In this document: positions 7,869 through 20,663 of the stretch, piece after piece
Layout: every line of letters starts with the position of its first letter
Position numbering within the stretch: the stretch's first letter is position 1
Origin: Leifsonia sp040686855
GTDB taxonomy: Bacteria; Actinomycetota; Actinomycetes; Actinomycetales; Microbacteriaceae
Assembly: GCF_040686855.1 (NCBI RefSeq)
Contig: NZ_JBFBOG010000003.1
Coordinates: 806,001 to 870,000, forward strand
Direction: 5' to 3'
DNA length: 64,000 bases
The notes under the pieces: generated by a model
Told to the model about the DNA's origin: nothing
The model's database searches: none
The model's input: only the letters and a program-made list of their open reading frames with translations
Made by a program: the position numbers and the translations under genes

Positions 7869-8672
7869 TCAGAGGCCGACGTGCTTCTGGTACCGCACGA
7901 TCGCGGCGAACTCGTTGACGTCGAGGCTCGCACCGCCGACCAGCGCGCCGTCCACGTTGGGCTCGCGCATGAAGCCGGCGATGTTGCCCGACTTCACCGA
8001 TCCGCCGTAGAGGATGCGGGTCTTGGCGGCCACGTCGTCCCCCAGCACGTCGGCGATCACCGCGCGGAGCGCGGCGCAGACCTGCTCGGCCTGCTCGGGT
8101 GTCGCCGCCTGACCGGAGCCGATCGCCCAGACCGGCTCGTAGGCCACCACGATGTCGGCGGCCGAGTCGACCTTCGACAGCGCGGCGCGTAGCTGCGCGA
8201 CAGGAACGGCGCTCGCGCCGTGGACCTCGAGGTCTTCCGCCGTCTCGCCGACGCAGATGATCGGCGCGATGTTGTGCTTCAGGGATGCGGCCACCTTCGC
8301 GGCCACCTGCTCATCGGTCTCGCCGTGCAGCGTGCGGCGCTCGGAGTGGCCGATGATCACGTAGCGGGTCTCGAGCGCCTCCAGGAAGGCGGCGGAGATC
8401 TCGCCGGTGTACGCGCCGGACTCGTGCTCGGAGACGTCCTGGCCGCCGAAGGCGAGCGGGAGCTTGTCGGCTGAAATCAGCGTCTGCACGCTGCGGAGGT
8501 CGGTGAACGGCGGGAAGACCGCCACCTCGACCGCGGAGAAGTCGTGGTTCGCGTCCTTCAGCGTCCATGCGAGCTTCTGCACGAAGGCGATCGCCTGGAG
8601 GTGGTCCAGGTTCATCTTCCAGTTGCCGGCGATGAGCGGCACACGCCGCACCGACGGGCTCACTGCTGCCAT
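7869..8672 (-). CDS. tpiA: triose-phosphate isomerase
   Basis: 267 residues from the ATG at 8672, which has GGAGG 7 nt upstream; a GTG at 8663 overlapping the pgk stop (GTGA) is the alternative. It interconverts dihydroxyacetone phosphate and glyceraldehyde 3-phosphate. Catalytic residues are visible: Lys19 in AGNWKMN, His109 in IIGHSERR and Glu179 in AYEPVWAIGSG. It overlaps the end of pgk by 13 bp in the gap-pgk-tpiA operon. Confidence 0.97.
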   Translation of the reverse strand: MAAVSPSVRRVPLIAGNWKMNLDHLQAIAFVQKLAWTLKDANHDFSAVEVAVFPPFTDLRSVQTLISADKLPLAFGGQDVSEHESGAYTGEISAAFLEALETRYVIIGHSERRTLHGETDEQVAAKVAASLKHNIAPIICVGETAEDLEVHGASAVPVAQLRAALSKVDSAADIVVAYEPVWAIGSGQAATPEQAEQVCAALRAVIADVLGDDVAAKTRILYGGSVKSGNIAGFMREPNVDGALVGGASLDVNEFAAIVRYQKHVGL

Positions 8673-9895
8673 CCGAGGACCTCCAGTCCGGGGAGTCGCT
8701 TGCCCTCGAGGAACTCGAGGCTCGCGCCTCCGCCCGTCGAGATGTGACCGAACTGGTCGTCGCGGAAGCCGAGCGCACGGACCGCCGCGGCCGAGTCGCC
8801 GCCGCCGACGACGCTCAGGCCGTCGACCTCGGTCAGCGCCTGGGCGACCGCCTTGGTGCCCGCCGCGAACGGCGCGAGCTCGAACACGCCCATCGGACCG
8901 TTCCAGAACACCGTCTTGGCGCCCCGGACGTACTCGGAGAACAGCTCGGCGGTCTCGGGGCCGATGTCGAGCCCGAGGCCCTTGTCGCCCCACTCGGTGT
9001 CCTCGATCGCGTCGATCGGGCGCACCACGTGCTCCGCGTCGGCGCCGAACTTCGACGCCACGACAACGTCGCGCGGCAGCACCAGCTCCACACCCAGCTC
9101 CTCGGCCTTCGCCAGGTAGCCCTTCACGGTGTCGATCTGGTCGGCCTCCAGCAGGCTGGATCCCACCTTGTGGCCCTGCGCCGCGAGGAACGTGAACAGC
9201 ATCCCGCCGCCGATGAGCAGCGAGTTCACCTTCGGCAGGAGGTGGCCGATGACGCCGAGCTTGTCGGAGACCTTCGACCCGCCGAGCACGACCGCGTACG
9301 GGCGCTCGGGGTTCTCGGTCAGCCGGTCGAGCACGTCGAGCTCCGCCTGGATGAGCGTGCCCGCCGCGCTCGGAAGCAGCTGCGCGAGCTCGTAGACGCT
9401 CGCCTGCTTGCGGTGCACGACGCCGAAGCCGTCGGACACGAAGGCGTCGCCGAAGGCGGCCAGCTTCTCGGCGAACGCCTTCCGCTCGGCGTCGTCCTTC
9501 GCGGTCTCCCCCGGGTTGAAGCGGAGGTTCTCGAGCAGGGCGACGTCGCCGTCCTTCAGGCCGGCCACCGCGTCAGCGGCGCCGCCGCCGACAGTGTCCT
9601 TGGCGAAGGTCACCGGCTTGCCCAGCAGCTCGGAGAGCCGCTGGGCCACCGGCGCCAGGCTGTACTTCGCGTCGGGCGCGCCCTCGGGGCGGCCCAGGTG
9701 GGAGATGACGACCACCTTCGCGCCCTGGTTGATCAGGGCGTTCAGGGTGGGAATCGACGCTCGCACACGGCCGTCGTCGGTGATCTTCGAGCCCTCCAGG
9801 GGCACGTTCAGGTCACAGCGAACGATGACGCCCTTACCAGCAAGGGAGTCCAGCCCGGCGAGCGAACCGAGTGCGTCGAGTGTGCGGAGCGTCAC
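8660..9895 (-). CDS. pgk: phosphoglycerate kinase
   Basis: 411 residues, GTG start with an AGGGAA site. It makes ATP from 1,3-bisphosphoglycerate and ADP. VIVRCDLNVPLEG (about residue 23) is the family signature and GGGDSAAAVRALG (about 370) is part of the C-terminal nucleotide-binding domain. It starts 15 bp after gap and its end overlaps tpiA, so all three are one transcription unit. Confidence 0.97.
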   Translation of the reverse strand: MTLRTLDALGSLAGLDSLAGKGVIVRCDLNVPLEGSKITDDGRVRASIPTLNALINQGAKVVVISHLGRPEGAPDAKYSLAPVAQRLSELLGKPVTFAKDTVGGGAADAVAGLKDGDVALLENLRFNPGETAKDDAERKAFAEKLAAFGDAFVSDGFGVVHRKQASVYELAQLLPSAAGTLIQAELDVLDRLTENPERPYAVVLGGSKVSDKLGVIGHLLPKVNSLLIGGGMLFTFLAAQGHKVGSSLLEADQIDTVKGYLAKAEELGVELVLPRDVVVASKFGADAEHVVRPIDAIEDTEWGDKGLGLDIGPETAELFSEYVRGAKTVFWNGPMGVFELAPFAAGTKAVAQALTEVDGLSVVGGGDSAAAVRALGFRDDQFGHISTGGGASLEFLEGKRLPGLEVLGWQQ

Positions 9896-9910
9896 GTCGG
9901 TTCCCTGTCG

Positions 9911-10915
<1,005 letters not shown>

Positions 10916-10980
10916 AGATGTCTCCAGTTACTCGATGGGCGCCGGACGGCGCACTTTGGTGGGTGGTTGTTGCGGACGTC

Positions 10981-11011
10981 GGCGTCCCGGGAGGCTCCCT
11001 CCCGGGACGCC
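10981..11011 (-). terminator. terminator downstream of sodA
   Basis: Perfect 14-bp stem (10981-10994 with 10998-11011), CTC loop, 7 nt past the sodA stop. It leaves about 65 bp for the gap promoter. Confidence 0.8.
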
Positions 11012-11018
11012 ATCCTGC

Positions 11019-11645
11019 CTACGACAGTAGCAGCAGACCCGCGGTCTTCTCGCGCGCCCGGAGGAAGCGGTCGTTGACGTCGCCCCAGTTGGTGATGTTC
11101 CAGAACGCCTTGACGTAATCCGCCTTCACATTGACGTAGTCGAGGTAGAAGGCGTGCTCCCACATGTCGAGCATGAGGAGCGGGACGGTCGCCGCGGCGA
11201 GGTTGCCCTGGTGGTCGTACAGCTGCTCGATGATGAGCTTCTGGCCAAGGGAGTCCCACACGAGGATCGACCAGCCGGAGCCCTGGATGCCGAGCGCCGA
11301 CGCCGTGAAGTGGGCGCGGAACTTGTCGAACGACCCGAAGAACTCGTCGATCGCGGCCGCGAGCTCGCCGACCGGCTTGTCGCCGCCGTCCGGGGAGAGG
11401 TTGTTCCAGAACACGGTGTGGTTGACGTGGCCGGCGAGGTTGAACGCCAGGTCCTTCTCGAGCTTGTTGACGTAGGTCAGGTCGTCGGCGTCGCGGGCCT
11501 CCGCGAGCTTCGCGAGGGCGGTGTTGGCGCCGTCCACGTACGTCTTGTGGTGCTTGTCGTGGTGCAGCTCCATGATCCGGCCGCTGATGTTCGGCTCGAG
11601 GGCCGAGTAGTCGTACGGCAGGTCAGGCAGCGTGTAGTCAGCCAT
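11019..11645 (-). CDS. sodA: superoxide dismutase, Mn/Fe family
   Basis: 208 residues. It dismutates superoxide to hydrogen peroxide and oxygen. The first metal ligand His28 lies in MELHHDKHHKTYV, the second in the NHTVFWNNL segment, and the last two in DMWEHAFYLDY. Metal choice (Mn or Fe) cannot be settled from these motifs. No signal peptide, so cytosolic. It lies between whiA (40 bp upstream) and a strong terminator, so it is probably a single-gene unit. Confidence 0.95.
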   Translation of the reverse strand: MADYTLPDLPYDYSALEPNISGRIMELHHDKHHKTYVDGANTALAKLAEARDADDLTYVNKLEKDLAFNLAGHVNHTVFWNNLSPDGGDKPVGELAAAIDEFFGSFDKFRAHFTASALGIQGSGWSILVWDSLGQKLIIEQLYDHQGNLAAATVPLLMLDMWEHAFYLDYVNVKADYVKAFWNITNWGDVNDRFLRAREKTAGLLLLS

Positions 11646-11685
11646 TACTCATCTCCACTTGTGGTTGGGGTTCGACGTTTGAAAA

Positions 11686-12666
11686 CTACACCTCGTCCAG
11701 ATCGGCCGGGAGGCTCGCCTCCGTACCCGGGATGCCCAGGTCGGAGGCGCGCTTGTCGGCCATCGCGAGGAGGCGGCGGATGCGGCCGGCGACCGCGTCC
11801 TTCGTCATCGGCGGGTCGGCGTGGTGGCCGAGCTCGTCGAGGCTCGCGTCGCGGTGGGCGAGGCGCAGTTCGCCTGCGTACTGCAGGTGCTTCGGCACGT
11901 CGGGGCCGAGGATCTCGAGCGCGCGCTCGACGCGCGCGCAGGCGGCGACGGCGGCCTGCGCGGAGCGGCGCAGGTTGGCGTCGTCGAAGTTGACGAGACG
12001 GTTGGCGTTGGCGCGCACCTCGCGGCGCTGGCGCAGCTCCTCCCAGTTGGCGACGGTCTGCGCGGCGCCCATGGCGACGAGCATCGCGCTGATCGCCTCG
12101 CCGTCGCGGATGACGACGCGGTGCACGCCGCGCACCTCGCGCGCCTTCGCGGCGATGCCGATGCGGCCGGCGGCGCCGACGAGGGCCATCGCGGCCTCGT
12201 TGCCGGGGCAGGTGACCTCCAGCGCGGCCGAGCGGCCCGGGTCGGTCAGCGAGCCGCTGGCGAGGAACGCGCCACGCCACACGGCCGCGAGCTCTTCCCG
12301 CGACCCGGTGGTGAGCCGGTTCGGGAGGCCGCGGATCGGGCGGCGGCGGGCATCCAGCAGGCCGGTCTGGCGGGCCAGCGTCTCGCCGCCGTCGAGCACG
12401 CGGACGAGGTACTGGCTGGTGCGGCGGACGCCGGAGGGCGAGGTCACCGACACGTCGCTGCGGACGCCGTACAGCTCCGCGAGGTCTTTCCGGACGCGCC
12501 GGGCGAGCTCGGGCGTGTCCAGCTCGCTCTCCACCGCGATGCGGCCGCCGATGAGGTGCAGGCCGCCCGAGAACCGGAGGATGGTGGCCAGCTCTGCTGC
12601 CCGGACGGTGGTCTTGCCGACCTCGACCTTCGTGAGCTCGTCCTTGACGTCGGCGGTGAGAGCCAA
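11686..12666 (-). CDS. whiA: DNA-binding protein WhiA
   Basis: 326 residues, full length. WhiA has an N-terminal LAGLIDADG-like fold and a C-terminal helix-turn-helix; in Streptomyces it controls sporulation septation genes with WhiB, and it is widely kept in non-sporulating Gram-positives. Family segments seen here are ALTADVKDELTKVEV (start), RGAFLASGSLTDP (about residue 150) and LVNFDDANLRRSAQAA (about 223). It follows rapZ with only 54 bp between; the YvcK/GlmR gene usually found between them is absent. Confidence 0.95.
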   Translation of the reverse strand: MALTADVKDELTKVEVGKTTVRAAELATILRFSGGLHLIGGRIAVESELDTPELARRVRKDLAELYGVRSDVSVTSPSGVRRTSQYLVRVLDGGETLARQTGLLDARRRPIRGLPNRLTTGSREELAAVWRGAFLASGSLTDPGRSAALEVTCPGNEAAMALVGAAGRIGIAAKAREVRGVHRVVIRDGEAISAMLVAMGAAQTVANWEELRQRREVRANANRLVNFDDANLRRSAQAAVAACARVERALEILGPDVPKHLQYAGELRLAHRDASLDELGHHADPPMTKDAVAGRIRRLLAMADKRASDLGIPGTEASLPADLDEV

Positions 12667-12720
12667 TCGGATTCCTTACTGTCTCAAGGCGGGGTGGTGC
12701 CGTGGATGGATGGGCCGGGA

Positions 12721-13614
12721 TCATTCACGGCCGAGGTCGCGGTGTTTGGTGTTCACCGCCAGACCGGGGAAAGTGCGCAACCGTGCCGCGAGCTCTTCCG
12801 CAATCGCGACGGACCGGTGCTTTCCGCCAGTGCAGCCTATCGCGATCAGCGCGTGGCGTTTGTTCTCGCGCTGATAGCCGGCGACGATCGGCTTCAGGGC
12901 GGCCATGTAGCCCTGGATGAACTCGGCGGCGCCGTCCTGGGTCAGGACGAAGTCGCGGACGACCTCCTCGAGGCCGGTGTGCGGCCGGAGCTCGGGGTTC
13001 CAGAACGGGTTCGGCAGGAAGCGCGCGTCGGCGACCATGTCGGCGTCGGCGGGCAGCCCGTACTTGAAGCCGAAGCTCATCACGGTCACCTGGACGTCGG
13101 CCGCGTCCTCTGCCGCGAACGTGTCGGTGATGTTGGTGGCCAGCTGATGGATGTTGAGGTCGGTCGTGTCGACGATGATGTCGGCCGCCTCGCGGATCTC
13201 GCGCAGGCGCGTGCGCTCGGCGTTGATGCCGTCGAGGATCGTGCCGTCGCCCTGCAGCGGGTGCGGGCGCCGCACCTGCTCGAAGCGGCGCACGAGCACC
13301 GCATCCGACGCCTCGAGGAACAGCACGCGCACCTTGGTGCCCTCGCGCAGGCTCTGGATCATGTCGCGCAGGTCGACGAAGAAGTTGCGGCCGCGCACAT
13401 CGACCACCGCGGCGATGCGCGGCAGCCCGGACTCGGCGCGGTTCGCCAGCTCGACCAGCGGGCGGAGCATCTGCGGGGGCAGGTTGTCGACCACGTACCA
13501 GTCGAGGTCTTCCAGCGCGTTGGCGACCGTCGAGCGGCCGGCGCCCGACATCCCCGTGACGATGAGCACTTCCTGCTGCTCTGCGCTTGCGTTCGTCTCA
13601 CCGTCGGTGGCCAT
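12721..13614 (-). CDS. rapZ: RNase adapter RapZ / P-loop nucleotide-binding protein
   Basis: 297 residues from the ATG at 13614, which has GGAGGAG upstream; a longer frame to 13695 has no better start. It is a RapZ/YvcJ family protein: the P-loop GMSGAGRSTV (residues 21-30, Arg replacing the usual Lys, as in other actinobacteria) and the C-terminal IAIGCTGGKHRSV are diagnostic. E. coli RapZ controls glmS through small-RNA decay; the actinobacterial role is not settled. It lies between uvrC and whiA. Confidence 0.93.
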   Translation of the reverse strand: MATDGETNASAEQQEVLIVTGMSGAGRSTVANALEDLDWYVVDNLPPQMLRPLVELANRAESGLPRIAAVVDVRGRNFFVDLRDMIQSLREGTKVRVLFLEASDAVLVRRFEQVRRPHPLQGDGTILDGINAERTRLREIREAADIIVDTTDLNIHQLATNITDTFAAEDAADVQVTVMSFGFKYGLPADADMVADARFLPNPFWNPELRPHTGLEEVVRDFVLTQDGAAEFIQGYMAALKPIVAGYQRENKRHALIAIGCTGGKHRSVAIAEELAARLRTFPGLAVNTKHRDLGRE

Positions 13615-13651
13615 CGACCGGTCTCCTCCGCTTTCCTGCTGTGCCTCCAGC

Positions 13652-15673
13652 CTAGCGACTGCTGTCCACCGGTTGGCCGTCCTGGGGCTGCGCATCCGGT
13701 GCCGAGGCGCCGTCGGCCAGCCGCTCGTACACGGCGGCCGCGAGCCGGGGCCCGACGCCGCGGACCTCGGCGATCTGCTCGGGCGTGGCCTTGCGCAGCT
13801 GGGCGACGGAGCCGAAGTGCTTCAGCAGCTCCTTGACGCGCGACGGACCGAGGCCCGGGATCTCACCCAGCACGGTCCCGATGTCGCGCTTGCGACGCGC
13901 GCGCTGGTACGTGATGGCGAACCGGTGCGCTTCGTCGCGGAGACGCTGGATGAGGAACAGCGCATCGCTGTTCCGCGGCAGGATCACCGGGAAGTCGGAG
14001 TCGGGCAGCCAGATCTCCTCCAGCCGCTTCGCGATGCCGGCGAGCTGGATGCCGGTGACGCCGGACTCGTCCAGCGCCCGCTTCGCGGCGGCGACCTGGG
14101 GCTGGCCGCCGTCGACGATCAGGAGGTTCGGCGGGTACGAGAACTTGCGACGGCGGCGCTCTGCCGCGTCCTCGACGACCTCGTCGGCGCCCGCGGCCCC
14201 TTCGGCGTCCAGGGCGGTCTCTTCGTCCAGCGTCTCGACCACGGCCGCCGGGGTCTCCTTCAGGTACGCCAGCCGTCGGGAGATCACCTGGTAGATCGAC
14301 TCCGTGTCGTCCGTCGACTCCGGGATGCTGAAGCGGCGGTACTGGTCCTTGCGGGGCAGGCCGTCCTCGAAGACGACCATCGAGGCGACGATGTTGGTGC
14401 CGCTGAGGTGCGAGACGTCGTAGCACTCCATCCGGAGGGGCGCGTCGGTCATCCCGAGCGCGTCCTGGATGTCGTTGAGAGCCTTCGAGCGCGCGACGAA
14501 GTCGGAGCTGCGGCGCGTCTTGTAGAGCACCAGCGCGTTCTTCGCGTTCATCTCGACGGTCTGGGCGAGGGCGGCCTTGTCGCCGCGCTGCGCGGTGCGG
14601 AGCGACACCCGGCCGGTCAGCCGCCCGCGCGGGGCGGACGGGTCGGGCGTCTCACGACGGCGCTGGGTGAGCCATTCGTCGAGCTCTGCGGTGTCGTCCG
14701 GAAGCTCGGGCACCAGGATCTCGCGCGGCGGCGCATCCGGGCCGTCGTAGGCGTTCTGCACCACCGTCTCGACGAGCTCGCCGAGGCCCATGTCGAGCTC
14801 CTTGTCGACCACCCAGCTGCGGACACCGCGCACACGACCGCCGCGGACGAGGAACTGCGTCACCGCGGCGGCGAGCTCGTCGTGGGCGATGCCGAACACA
14901 TCGGCGTCCACATCCTCCGGCAGCACGACAGCGCTCTTGCCGAGCACGCCCTCCAGCGCCTGGATCGCGTCCCGGTGACGGGCCGCGGACTCGTAGTCCA
15001 TCGTGCTCGCCGCCTGCTTCATCTTGTCGTTGAGGTCGCGCAGGTAGCCGCTGTCGTTGCCCGCCATGAAGCTGGCGAAGTCGATCGCCAGCGACTTGTG
15101 GTCCTCCGGCGAGATCCGCCCGACGCAGGGCGCTGCGCACTTGCCGATGTCGCCGAGCAGGCACGGCCGTCCGGTGAGCTCGGCGCGCCGGTAGACCCCG
15201 TCGGAGCAGGACCGCATCGGGAACGCCTTCAGCATCAGGTCGACCGTCTCGCGGATGGCCCAGACCTTGGTGTACGGGCCGAAGTAGCGAGCGTCCTTGA
15301 TGTTGCGGTTGCGCGTGATCATCACCCGCGGGATGCGGTCCCCGAGGGTCACCGCCAGGTACGGGTACGTCTTGTCGTCCCGGAACTTGACGTTGAACGG
15401 CGGGTTGAACTCCTTGATCCAGGTGTATTCGAGCTGCAGCGCCTCGTACTCGGTGCCCACCACCGTCCACTCGACGCTGGACGCCGTGGTCACCATCCGC
15501 CGGGTGCGCTCGTGCAGGCTCCGCAGGGGCTGGAAGTAGTTGCTCAGCCGCGCGCGCAGGTTCTTCGCCTTGCCCACGTAGAGCACGCGCCGGTTCTTGT
15601 CACGGAACCGGTACACCCCCGGCTGGGTCGGGATCTCGCCGGCCTTCGGCCGGTAGCTGACGGTGTCGGCCAT
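13652..15673 (-). CDS. uvrC: excinuclease ABC subunit C
   Basis: 673 residues. It makes both incisions beside DNA lesions after UvrAB loading. Domains in order: GIY-YIG nuclease (GVYRFRDKNRRVLYVGKAKN, about residues 18-37), central cysteine-rich and UVR region (about 150-230), RNase H-like endonuclease (YDVSHLSGTNIVASMVVFED about 420, LLIVDGGQPQVAAAK about 515), and C-terminal helix-hairpin-helix motifs (about 600-660). It starts 3 bp after the uvrA stop, so it should share the SOS-controlled uvrA promoter. Confidence 0.97.
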   Translation of the reverse strand: MADTVSYRPKAGEIPTQPGVYRFRDKNRRVLYVGKAKNLRARLSNYFQPLRSLHERTRRMVTTASSVEWTVVGTEYEALQLEYTWIKEFNPPFNVKFRDDKTYPYLAVTLGDRIPRVMITRNRNIKDARYFGPYTKVWAIRETVDLMLKAFPMRSCSDGVYRRAELTGRPCLLGDIGKCAAPCVGRISPEDHKSLAIDFASFMAGNDSGYLRDLNDKMKQAASTMDYESAARHRDAIQALEGVLGKSAVVLPEDVDADVFGIAHDELAAAVTQFLVRGGRVRGVRSWVVDKELDMGLGELVETVVQNAYDGPDAPPREILVPELPDDTAELDEWLTQRRRETPDPSAPRGRLTGRVSLRTAQRGDKAALAQTVEMNAKNALVLYKTRRSSDFVARSKALNDIQDALGMTDAPLRMECYDVSHLSGTNIVASMVVFEDGLPRKDQYRRFSIPESTDDTESIYQVISRRLAYLKETPAAVVETLDEETALDAEGAAGADEVVEDAAERRRRKFSYPPNLLIVDGGQPQVAAAKRALDESGVTGIQLAGIAKRLEEIWLPDSDFPVILPRNSDALFLIQRLRDEAHRFAITYQRARRKRDIGTVLGEIPGLGPSRVKELLKHFGSVAQLRKATPEQIAEVRGVGPRLAAAVYERLADGASAPDAQPQDGQPVDSSR

Positions 15674-15676
15674 CCC

Positions 15677-18613
<2,937 letters not shown>

Positions 18614-18684
18614 TCGCTCTATTCTCCGCCATCCGTCATTGTTCGAGGGGGCTGTTCGCCCACCGCGCACCGCACTCCGGCGTC

Positions 18685-18700
18685 TCGAACATCCGTTCGA
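18685..18700 (-). promoter_or_regulatory. LexA (SOS) box upstream of uvrA
   Basis: The 16-bp palindrome TCGAACATCCGTTCGA matches the actinobacterial LexA operator pattern TCGAAC-N4-GTTCGA without mismatch. Placed 72 bp before the uvrA start, it predicts DNA-damage induction of uvrA-uvrC. Confidence 0.9.
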
Positions 18701-18789
18701 TTCTACCCTGCCGAGCGCGGTGATCCCCGCACGCGTGAGTCTAGGAGCGACCACCGACATTCGAGCCGGGCGGCCGCCGCGAGCGCTCC

Positions 18790-19311
18790 TCAGCGGTTCG
18801 GACGGCGCAGCAGAGCGGGGACGAGCATCCCGACCAGGGCGAGCGCTGCGAGTCCGGAGACGATCGCGAAGGCAGGCACGGAGATGCGCCCGGCCGGGAG
18901 CAGCACAGCCACGGCCACCACCTGCACCGGCACCTGCAGGAGCACGAACCGGCGCAGCGACGGCAGCAGCACCGCGGGCTGGAGCCGCGCCGCCGCCGGG
19001 ACGACCAGCATCCACGATCCGAGCAGGTGGAGCGCGTGCGCGCCGGCGATCAGCGCCAGCATCCGGACCGTCAGCGTTCCGGGTTCGACCAGCGACGACA
19101 GCACCAGGACGCCGATCAGCACCCACGCCGTCAGCCAGCGCGGGCGCCACACGGCCACCCCGACGAGCAGGGCCCCGATCGCCGTCCACGGGCCGCTGGG
19201 CACGCCCGCGAGGACCAGCGTCAAGCCCACCACGGCGAACAGCGCGCGCACCGACCATCCCGGGACGGTGTGCGTGCCCAGGTCGGGCGTCGTACGTGCG
19301 GGGTCGCTCAT
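18790..19311 (-). CDS. small integral membrane protein of the DUF58/MoxR operon
   Basis: 173 residues from the ATG at 19311 that overlaps the preceding DUF58 stop (ATGA). About five hydrophobic segments (for example VRALFAVVGLTLVLAGVPSG, WTAIGALLVGVAVW, WLTAWVLIGVLVLSSLV, MLALIAGAHALHLLGSWMLV and the C-terminal pair) make it a polytopic membrane protein. I recognise no named family. As last gene of a DUF4129-unknown-MoxR-DUF58 operon it probably works with that membrane system. A 130-bp gap with the LexA box separates it from uvrA. Confidence 0.75.
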   Translation of the reverse strand: MSDPARTTPDLGTHTVPGWSVRALFAVVGLTLVLAGVPSGPWTAIGALLVGVAVWRPRWLTAWVLIGVLVLSSLVEPGTLTVRMLALIAGAHALHLLGSWMLVVPAAARLQPAVLLPSLRRFVLLQVPVQVVAVAVLLPAGRISVPAFAIVSGLAALALVGMLVPALLRRPNR

Positions 19312-20663
19312 CCGCGCCTCCCCGCCGTCAGCGCGCGCAGGCCGGCCTCGCGGGCGACCGGGTCCTGCCATCCGAGCAGTTCGACACCGCCCGCCTCCAG
19401 CCGGCGCAGGCGCAGGCGCCGTTCGAGCTCGACGGTGCGCAGGGCCAGCCGCTCCCGGGCGGTGAGCTCCCGCGCATCCCGGACCGGGAGCACGTCGATC
19501 GCGATCACCCGGTGCCCGGACGCGCGCCAGCCGAGAGCCAGCGTCGACGGCTGGTCGTCGAGGAAGGTCGAGAGCACGTAGACGATCGCGCCCGGCGACA
19601 GGCGCGGCGAGCGGACGCGCTGGAACGTCGTGCCCGTGGCCGTCGTCAGCTCGATCTCGCGCAGCACCCGTTCGCGATGGCGGGCGCCGGCGCGCGGCGG
19701 GAGGACGCGACGCGACTCCCCCAGGTCGTCGAAACCGACGCGGTCCCCCACGGCCGCGTACGCGACCGTCAGCGACGCCGCCGCCTCGCGGGCGAGGTCG
19801 AGCGAGGACAGCGCAGGCCGCGGATAGGCGCGCGACCAGTCCGCGACAATCCCGGTCACGTCGTCGCGCGCGTCGAGCACCACGTGCACGGCGGCGTCGG
19901 AGGTCGCTGTGGTCCGGCGCACGTACAGCTCATCCGAGCGGCCGGCGCGAGCCGTGGCCCGCCAGTCGATCCGGCGGAGGCGGTCGCCGGGATGGAAGAG
20001 GTCGATGTCACGGAACTCGCCGCCGTCGCCGGGTCGCGTCGACACGTGCTGGCCGGTCAGTCCGAGCAGGCGCGCCGGCAGCGGGAGGCGGCGGAGCGGC
20101 AGCCGGCGCGGACGCACCACCCGCTCGACGGACGCCTCCTCGCCCGGGGCGGCGACCCACGCGGCGTCGGCGCCGATCGCGCGAGCGGCGACCTCGGCCA
20201 CCCGCTGCGGACCCGAGTGGACAACAGGGACCTCACCCGTCGTGCGCGCGGCCGCGCGCGGGGTGAGCACGGCATCCACCGGCGCGGCCCCGCCGAGGGC
20301 GAGCCGCAGCTGGATCGCGTCCGGACGTTGCGTGACTACGGCGTGGATGTCGACGGTGAGGGCCGTCGACCCGTCCGGTGCGGGATGCGCCCGGCCCGTC
20401 GAGGCGACGGAGGTCTCGGTGCGGAGTTCGTCCGAGCCGGCCGAATCGTCGAGCCGGCGGGGCCTGCGATCCCAGCTCAGCGCAGCGGCGAGCAGCAGCG
20501 GCGCGCCGACGAGAGCGGGCTCGACGCGTGTCATCACGAACGCGGCCACCACACCGACCATCCCGACGACGACGGCACCGGCGAGGGCCGGGCTCAGCGT
20601 CCACCCGCCGCGCGTGGCGGTATGCCTGCGTTCGGTGTGCGGGTGGTCGGCGCTGTCGGTCAT
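19308..20663 (-). CDS. DUF58 domain-containing protein
   Basis: 451 residues from the ATG at 20663 overlapping the moxR stop (ATGA). The N-terminus has two hydrophobic segments (about residues 23-60); the DUF58 core follows, with GEFRDIDLFHPGDRLRRIDW (about residue 220) as its hallmark and a VWA-like fold after it. DUF58 proteins are encoded beside MoxR ATPases and are thought to be their clients or partners in assembling membrane or envelope complexes. Operon neighbours agree. The long open frame continuing upstream to 21461 only overlaps moxR. Confidence 0.88.
   Translation of the reverse strand: MTDSADHPHTERRHTATRGGWTLSPALAGAVVVGMVGVVAAFVMTRVEPALVGAPLLLAAALSWDRRPRRLDDSAGSDELRTETSVASTGRAHPAPDGSTALTVDIHAVVTQRPDAIQLRLALGGAAPVDAVLTPRAAARTTGEVPVVHSGPQRVAEVAARAIGADAAWVAAPGEEASVERVVRPRRLPLRRLPLPARLLGLTGQHVSTRPGDGGEFRDIDLFHPGDRLRRIDWRATARAGRSDELYVRRTTATSDAAVHVVLDARDDVTGIVADWSRAYPRPALSSLDLAREAAASLTVAYAAVGDRVGFDDLGESRRVLPPRAGARHRERVLREIELTTATGTTFQRVRSPRLSPGAIVYVLSTFLDDQPSTLALGWRASGHRVIAIDVLPVRDARELTARERLALRTVELERRLRLRRLEAGGVELLGWQDPVAREAGLRALTAGRRG

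Noticed and set aside
11821..13836. A 671-codon open frame on the plus strand
   Set aside because: Antisense to whiA and rapZ; no family signature.
20220..20235. A further DnaA-box-like AGTGGACAA
   Set aside because: Inside DUF58 coding sequence, isolated and with a mismatch; probably chance.
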